The notes below the pieces were generated by a model. The model had not been told where the DNA came from. It ran no database searches and worked only from the letters and a program-made list of their open reading frames with translations. A stretch of DNA of 64,000 nucleotides from G965220825 sp965220825 (GTDB lineage: Bacteria > Pseudomonadota > Alphaproteobacteria > UBA828). Each line of letters opens with the position of its first letter. Position 1 is the stretch's first letter. Position numbers and translations under genes: made by a program. The DNA lies in the NCBI GenBank assembly GCA_965220825.1, contig OZ244839.1, positions 496,001 through 560,000 on the forward strand, given 5' to 3'. Below, one piece after another: positions 59,619-64,000 of the stretch.

Positions 59619-59694
59619 GGTGCGCGGGTCTCCAGGCCCGCATTTTTCTTCTCCTCGAAAAACAAAAACAAGCAGGCCTGGAGACCCGCGCACC
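59619..59694. repeat. Dispersed hairpin element, copy B (MITE/REP-like)
   Basis: The arms 59619-59643 and 59672-59694 (23-25 bp, one mismatch) share the core GGTGCGCGGGTCTCCAGG with copy A. The loop 59644-59671 reads TTTTCTTCTcCTCGAAAAA, which matches the reverse complement of the copy A loop apart from a few bases, so the element is inserted in the opposite direction. Confidence 0.8.
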
Positions 59695-59706
59695 AAATCT
59701 ATAATG

Positions 59707-59753
59707 GGGGTCTCCTCAAGGACGATGTGTCCTCCGACAGCTTCGGAGACCCC
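59707..59753. repeat. Second hairpin sharing the GGTCTCC core
   Basis: The arms GGGGTCTCC (59707-59715) and GGAGACCCC (59745-59753) are exact inverted copies around a 29-bp loop. It is 12 bp from copy B. It may be a degenerate relative of the element or an unrelated terminator-like structure. Confidence 0.45.
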
Positions 59754-59984
59754 AAAATCCGTTTCAACAGCCGCGTCTCGTACCTGTCTGAACTTGCACA
59801 GGGGTGGGGCCTCACTGTGACGCCGCGGTGCGGGCGAAGAGCGAACGAGCATCGCGGAACGCTCCACCGGCCGCCCGGTTTGGCGGGGAAACCCGCGATG
59901 CACTAACATCATGTCACGATGTGGCGTGACTTCCAGCGGCCGCAGAGAAGCAAACGGGGCAAGCCCGGGATCGGCAACATCCAC

Positions 59985-60806
59985 ATGCACTTCGCCGAGA
60001 TATATGCGCGTGTCCGCCGCAACGCGGGTGCGGGAGCACACGCTTGGCTGGCGGCCTTCGTGGCGGCGTCGGCGATGCTGCTGGCTTGCGGGACGGCGAA
60101 TGCCGGCGGGGCGTATCTGCGCGCCGGCATCGGCGTCGACCGGCCGGGCGAGACGATCTTTACCGACACCGATTGCTCAAGCACCACCCCGGCGGCGCTT
60201 TACGGTTGTGGAACCGGCCGCGACGGTGCGGCCTTCCGGTCGGTCGGCGATTTCGGGACGGTACCGGCGCTAGAATTGGGGCTCGGCTACGCCACCGGTG
60301 CGGCGCGTGTCGAGGTGCAGCTCGAGTACCGCCCGGACTTCACGTTCAAGGGCCGCAGCAACTTCCTGGTTCCGGGGCGGCAGGAGGACGTGCGGGCGGA
60401 GCTGTCGTCCGTGTCGGGGATGTTGGCGGGCTTTGTCGATCTTGCCGGTCTGGGGCTGCCGAAGCCGGGGCCCTTCGCGCCGTTCGTGGGTGCGGGCATC
60501 GGTGTCGTACACACCCGGATCGGGGCCACGACCATGACCTTCCCGAGGACGATGACGGTGGTACCGGGCGGGAGCCGGACGGGACTGGCGTGGATGGCGA
60601 CGGCCGGGCTCGCGGTGGTGCTGGGCGAGCGCACGACCCTCGATCTTGCCTGGCGCTACACCGACCTGGACGAGATCCGCACGCCACGGGGGCCGGGCCG
60701 GGTGGAATGGCGGGACGGAAGCCGGCAGCCGCTGCCGCTCGACCTCGGGCCGACCAAGGCGAGGCTGAAGGGCCATGGCATGCGATTGTCGCTTCGCTAC
60801 GCCCTC
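59985..60806 (+). CDS. outer-membrane beta-barrel protein (open frame runs on without a stop)
   Basis: A secreted barrel-like protein. A signal peptide (AWLAAFVAASAMLLACGTANA) is followed by alternating strands typical of 8-strand porin-like proteins (YLRAGIGV, ALELGLGYATGAARVEVQLE, PFVGAGIGVVHTRIGA, LDLAWRYTDLDEIRT), ending with the strand MRLSLRYAL at 60806. No stop codon follows; the frame stays open antisense to the amidohydrolase until 62183. The coordinate given is the last barrel-like residue, not an actual stop. Either the stop was lost or a base error hides it. ATG 59985 is used; ATG 59919 is the alternative. It may be an OmpW/Opa-like protein. Confidence 0.7.
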
Positions 60807-60890
60807 CAGGAGCTCCGAAAGCGGCCGATACCCCGGGTAGCGCCCTCCGCGGGACCAGCCGATCGGTGTGCGAGAGACCCGCTCCCGCAG

Positions 60891-62162
60891 CTATTCCGCG
60901 GCGGCCTGGCGGCGTTCGGCGGTGGCGGGCTCCTTGTGGAAGGCGCCGTCTTTCATGATGGCGAGGATGCGGTCCGTATCCTGGAGTATCTTCACGTCCT
61001 CCAACGGGTCGCCATCCACCAGAATGAGGTCGGCGAGGTAGCCTTCCGCCACCATGCCGAGCTTGTCGCCGAAGCACTCGCCCCCATAGCGCGTCGCCAT
61101 GGCGAGGAGTTCAAGGGCCGAGAAACCCATGAGGTCCTGCCAGAGTTCCAGATCGCGGGCGTCCCGGCCCACCGGGTTCCACTCGAAGCCGTAATCGCCG
61201 AACGGGAGCACCCGGACCCCGCGTCGGTGCAGCTCCCGCGTCACCGCGATAGCGCCGTCGAGTTCGCGGCGGAAGCCCCATTCCTCCGCCTTCTCCTGGG
61301 GCATGCCGAAATCCGCCATCTCGTAGAGCGTGGTGTAGGTGAGCCCGATGGCCGGGCAGACGAAGAAGCGGTCCCTGTTGGCTTCCAGCAGGTCGAGCGC
61401 CTCCTCGTCGCAGAAATTCGCATGATAGACGAGCTCGATCCCGTGCTTGACGCATTGCTTCACCGATTCCGCCGTCCGCGCATGGGCGATCACCCGGCGC
61501 CGGTGAATCTTGGCGAGGCTGGTGCAGGCGGCGATCTCGTCCTCCTGCATCACCGTCATGTCGCCGGTCGCCGTGTCGTGAACGAAGAAGTCGCCCGAGA
61601 TCATCAGCTTGAGGCTGTCCACGCCCTCGCGGATCATCAGGCGGGTGAACTTGCGGATCTCCTCGGGGCCGTCGCAGATCACCGCGAAGGCCTCGTGATA
61701 CATGTGGTACTGGCGAACGTCGCCGAGCCCGCCGGTGACCGTGATCTCGGGCGTGCAGGCGCGCAGTCTCGGCCCGGGGATGCCGCCCGTGTCGATCTCG
61801 TTGCGGACGGCGATATCGAGCCGGGGTTTTGCCGAGGAGCCGTTGATGGAGGCGGTGAAGCCCGCGTCCAGCATCGCCCGCACATTGTGCATGGTGCGGA
61901 AGACATGCTCCTCGACCGGGAGTTCGCCCGGCTGGTAGAAGTTCGCACCCATATTGGGATAGGTGGGATGCCCGTGGCAGTTCACGAGCCCCGGCATGAG
62001 CGTTGCGCCGCCGCCTTCCACGACGCGATCCGCATCGCCGCCCGCGTTGCCGCCGCGCGCCACCTTGGCGATCCGGTTTCCCTGTACGAGCACCTCACCC
62101 CGGAACGGTTCCTCGCCGGAGCCGTCGAAAATCGTCACATCGGTGAAGAGCGTCCGCGCCAT
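60891..62162 (-). CDS. metal-dependent amidohydrolase, second copy
   Basis: A 423-aa paralogue of the 3276-4550 protein. The metal site is complete: His63/His65 (VNCHGHPTYPN), Lys in DSLKLMISGDFF, His in VIAHARTAES, His in LVYHANFCDEE and Asp in LPFGDYGFEWNP. The C-terminal GYLADLILVDGDPLEDVKIL is typical of imidazolonepropionase-like enzymes. It is divergent from the RutD-like gene (120-bp gap). Its substrate is unknown, but the repeated association with group D monooxygenases suggests related pathways. Confidence 0.9.
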   Translation of the reverse strand: MARTLFTDVTIFDGSGEEPFRGEVLVQGNRIAKVARGGNAGGDADRVVEGGGATLMPGLVNCHGHPTYPNMGANFYQPGELPVEEHVFRTMHNVRAMLDAGFTASINGSSAKPRLDIAVRNEIDTGGIPGPRLRACTPEITVTGGLGDVRQYHMYHEAFAVICDGPEEIRKFTRLMIREGVDSLKLMISGDFFVHDTATGDMTVMQEDEIAACTSLAKIHRRRVIAHARTAESVKQCVKHGIELVYHANFCDEEALDLLEANRDRFFVCPAIGLTYTTLYEMADFGMPQEKAEEWGFRRELDGAIAVTRELHRRGVRVLPFGDYGFEWNPVGRDARDLELWQDLMGFSALELLAMATRYGGECFGDKLGMVAEGYLADLILVDGDPLEDVKILQDTDRILAIMKDGAFHKEPATAERRQAAAE

Positions 62163-62282
62163 CCCGTGTTCCTCCGCCGTTAGGCGCTCGTCCCGCCGGC
62201 GGTTCTAGCGCCGGTTCTTGCTCCGGGGGCGGCGCCGGAGTATCGAAGGGAAGCATAGCACGGACCCACCGGGGAGGGCGCG

Positions 62283-63074
62283 GTGCCCGAGCTTTCGCTT
62301 GGCGATTTCAGCCTCCATTTCGAGGTCGAAGGCGCCGGTCCGCCGCTGGTTTTGGTGCCGGGGCTTGGCGGTGTGGGTGCCTATTGGCGGCCGCAGGTCG
62401 AAGCCTTTTCCGGGCGTTACCGGGTAATGACCCATGACCATCGGGGCTGCGGACGCTCGAGCCGCTCGCAGATAGAATATTCCATCGAGCAGATGACGGA
62501 CGACCTCCTGCGGCTGATGGATGCCCTCGAAATCGAGCGCGCCCACCTGGTGGGCCACTCCACCGGCGGTGCCATGGGGCAGGTGATGGCGGTGGAACAT
62601 CCCGACCGGCTCCTGAGTCTCACGATCGCCAACAGCTGGACGCGGGCCTGCCCCTTCCGCCAGCGCCTGATGGCGACCCGCAAGACCCTCCTGGCCTGCG
62701 CAAGCCCCGAGGCCTATCTCCGCGCGGTGCCGCTCTTCCTCTATCCGAGCCGGTGGATTCGCGACAATCACGAGGCGCTGGAGGCGGAGGCCCGGCGTGC
62801 GCTCGCACACTATCCGGCGCCCGAGATCCAGATCAGCCGGATCGACGCCGGCCTTCGCTTCGACCGCACGGCGGCGCTTCCCTCGGTCACGGTGCGGACC
62901 CTGGTGATCGGTGCGCGAGACGACCACCTGACCCCGTCCTACTATTCGGAGGAGCTCGCATCCCTTATCCCCGGGGCGGAGCTTACGATCTTCGAGCGTG
63001 GGGCCCACTGCTGCTCGCTCACCGCGGCGGACGCGTTCAACGCGCGCCTCGAACGCTTCCTGGAGGGGGCGTGA
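62283..63074 (+). CDS. alpha/beta hydrolase, RutD-like
   Basis: A 263-aa alpha/beta-fold hydrolase. The nucleophile Ser93 is in HLVGHSTGGAMGQVMAVEHP, Asp in VIGARDDHLTP, and the His in FERGAHCCSLTAADAFNARL. The AQPLFLYP-type segment (RAVPLFLYPSRWIRDNHEAL) matches RutD, the hydrolase that converts aminoacrylate in the Rut uracil pathway, better than PcaD. It starts at GTG 62283 with GGGAGGG. Its stop overlaps the fdhD start by 4 bp. Together with RidA-type genes at 39-40 kb it supports a role in enamine/imine disposal, though no RutA is seen. Confidence 0.85.
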   Translation: MPELSLGDFSLHFEVEGAGPPLVLVPGLGGVGAYWRPQVEAFSGRYRVMTHDHRGCGRSSRSQIEYSIEQMTDDLLRLMDALEIERAHLVGHSTGGAMGQVMAVEHPDRLLSLTIANSWTRACPFRQRLMATRKTLLACASPEAYLRAVPLFLYPSRWIRDNHEALEAEARRALAHYPAPEIQISRIDAGLRFDRTAALPSVTVRTLVIGARDDHLTPSYYSEELASLIPGAELTIFERGAHCCSLTAADAFNARLERFLEGA

Positions 63075-63991
63075 CGGTCGAGCGGGAAGGGGCCGACGGT
63101 CCGGCAGCGGGGGAATTCCTCGTCCGGCCCGACCCGGCGGACGTGCGGCTTACCCGTGCGCTCCAGGGGGTGGACCAGAACGGCGAGGCCCTGGAGACGC
63201 GGGTGGTGGAGGAGCGCCCGCTCACCATCTTCCTCAATGGGCAGGAGATCGTCACCGTGATGACGATCCGCGACCACCCGGACTATCTGGCCCTCGGCTA
63301 CCTGCTGAACCAGAACATGCTGCGCACGGACGACGAGGTGACGGGCGTGGAGTATGACGAGGATATCGAGACCGTCGTCGTGCGCACCGCCCGCGAGACC
63401 GACTACGAGGAGACGCTCCGGCGCAAGACGCTCACCTCGGGCTGCGCCCAGGGCACGGTTTTCGGCGATCTCATGGAGCGCTTCGATTCCGTAACGCTGG
63501 ACCGGAACGCCCGCCTCAAGACCTCCTGGCTCTATGCGCTCGCCCACAAGATCAACCGTCAGCCGAGCCTCTATCTGGCGGCCGGCGCGATCCACGGCTG
63601 CGTGCTGTGCGAGGGGGAGCGCCCGCTGATCTATATGGAGGATGTCGGGCGGCACAACGCCATCGACAAGATCGCGGGCTACATGTTCCGGAACGGCGTC
63701 GGCCCGCGCGGCAAGATCATGTACACCACGGGCCGGCTCACCAGCGAGATGGTGATCAAGACCGTGACCATGGAGCTTCCCGTCCTGATCTCCCGCTCCG
63801 GCTTTACCGCCTGGGGGGTGGAGCTCGCGCGCCGCGCGAACCTCACGCTGATCGGGCGGGCGCGGGGGCGGCGCTTCGTTGCGCTCGCCGGTGCGGAGCG
63901 GCTGGTCTATGACGCGGATGCCTCCGCCGTTGCCGAGGAGGCGAAGCGCCATCGGCGCAAGGGGAGCCGCGCCGCCGAGGACGCGGCGTAA
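63071..63991 (+). CDS. fdhD: formate dehydrogenase accessory sulfurtransferase
   Basis: A 306-aa FdhD-family protein that passes sulfur from IscS to the molybdenum cofactor of formate dehydrogenase-type enzymes. Recognised by YLALGYLLNQNMLRTDDEV, LTSGCAQGTVFGDL, AIHGCVLCEG, MEDVGRHNAIDKIAGYMFRN and SRSGFTAWGVELARRANLTL. The sulfur-carrying region has Cys125 (SGCAQG), but the second Cys found in E. coli (CxxC) is replaced by Gly, as in some single-Cys FdhDs. The GTG start overlaps the RutD-like stop. It could serve the molybdopterin oxidoreductase at 15775-18165. Confidence 0.93.
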   Translation: MTVEREGADGPAAGEFLVRPDPADVRLTRALQGVDQNGEALETRVVEERPLTIFLNGQEIVTVMTIRDHPDYLALGYLLNQNMLRTDDEVTGVEYDEDIETVVVRTARETDYEETLRRKTLTSGCAQGTVFGDLMERFDSVTLDRNARLKTSWLYALAHKINRQPSLYLAAGAIHGCVLCEGERPLIYMEDVGRHNAIDKIAGYMFRNGVGPRGKIMYTTGRLTSEMVIKTVTMELPVLISRSGFTAWGVELARRANLTLIGRARGRRFVALAGAERLVYDADASAVAEEAKRHRRKGSRAAEDAA

Positions 63992-64000
63992 GCCGCCCGA

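Larger units (their letters stand above)
59377..59984. other. Intergenic region with two hairpins
   Basis: 59377-59618 and 59754-59984 show no gene I recognise. The middle holds hairpin element copy B and a second, smaller hairpin sharing GGTCTCC. The barrel-protein gene start is near 59985 (or 59919). Confidence 0.4.

Noticed and set aside
1..64000. CRISPR arrays, prophage or integrative element
   Set aside because: No regularly spaced direct repeats, integrase, capsid, terminase or tRNA-targeted duplication was seen; the tRNA-Gly 3' end is not duplicated nearby.

Overview
The window is GC-rich chromosomal DNA, apparently from a free-living alphaproteobacterium of the Rhodospirillales type. 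This is inferred from the rsmB-rpe-heparinase II/III gene order, the DUF1674-type tail, the small cold-shock protein, and a catabolic gene content typical of marine or soil Rhodospirillaceae. No prophage, CRISPR array, rRNA operon or polyketide/NRPS cluster was seen. Housekeeping genes are scattered among many catabolic and transport genes. The housekeeping set includes tRNA-Gly(CCC), rsmB, rpe, rnhB, comF, a glutaredoxin, cspA-like, endonuclease V and fdhD.

Layout. 1-6.6 kb: tail of an MFS transporter, a SulP anion transporter, an amidohydrolase + flavin monooxygenase pair, a 2-hydroxyacid dehydrogenase and a Gfo/Idh/MocA oxidoreductase. 6.8-8.7 kb: a PIN / XRE-ImmA toxin-antitoxin-like pair with a palindromic operator. 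8.9-14.2 kb: two methyltransferases (one carrying a DUF1674 tail), a nitrilase-family amidase, a glutaredoxin, comF, a luciferase-like oxidoreductase and rnhB. 14.2-19.7 kb: an aminotransferase, a molybdopterin oxidoreductase, an ArsI/CadI-like VOC protein, a cyclase remnant and an isochorismatase-family hydrolase. 19.9-20.3 kb: the wreck of a vapBC-like module. 20.3-26.1 kb: a PuuE-like deacetylase and a ribose-type ABC importer with a fused double permease.

26.3-35.0 kb is one long minus-strand operon: HyuA, DUF917, M19 dipeptidase, quinone oxidoreductase and a polyamine-type ABC importer. 35.0-36.3 kb is a small accessory patch with an IS1-type transposase remnant, half of a dispersed hairpin element and two coupled small genes in AT-rich DNA. 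36.3-42.5 kb is a plus-strand catabolic run: Asp/Glu/hydantoin racemase-like, CocE-like hydrolase, triple-RidA protein, single RidA, cyclase and a CobW GTPase. 42.9-49.5 kb is an overlapping run of amidase, FAD monooxygenase, RND transporter and endonuclease V. 49.5-54.1 kb holds a small basic protein, cspA-like, heparinase, rpe and rsmB. 54.1-58.9 kb holds tRNA-Gly, an MFS transporter, two dehydrogenases and a second flavin monooxygenase. 58.9-64 kb holds a conserved hypothetical protein, a beta-barrel protein, a second amidohydrolase, a RutD-like hydrolase and fdhD.

The recurring theme is uptake and hydrolysis of cyclic or linear amides (hydantoin-, lactam-, pyrimidine- or peptide-like compounds). 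The relevant genes are two amidohydrolases, HyuA/DUF917, the racemase, RidA proteins, cyclase, amidase, nitrilase, isochorismatase, PuuE-like and RutD-like genes, with two dedicated ABC importers. Individual substrates cannot be fixed from sequence alone. The most unusual items are the methyltransferase-DUF1674 fusion, the triple RidA protein without an evident catalytic arginine, the fused double ABC permease, the two ~76-bp hairpin elements with conserved loops, and several precisely readable decayed genes.
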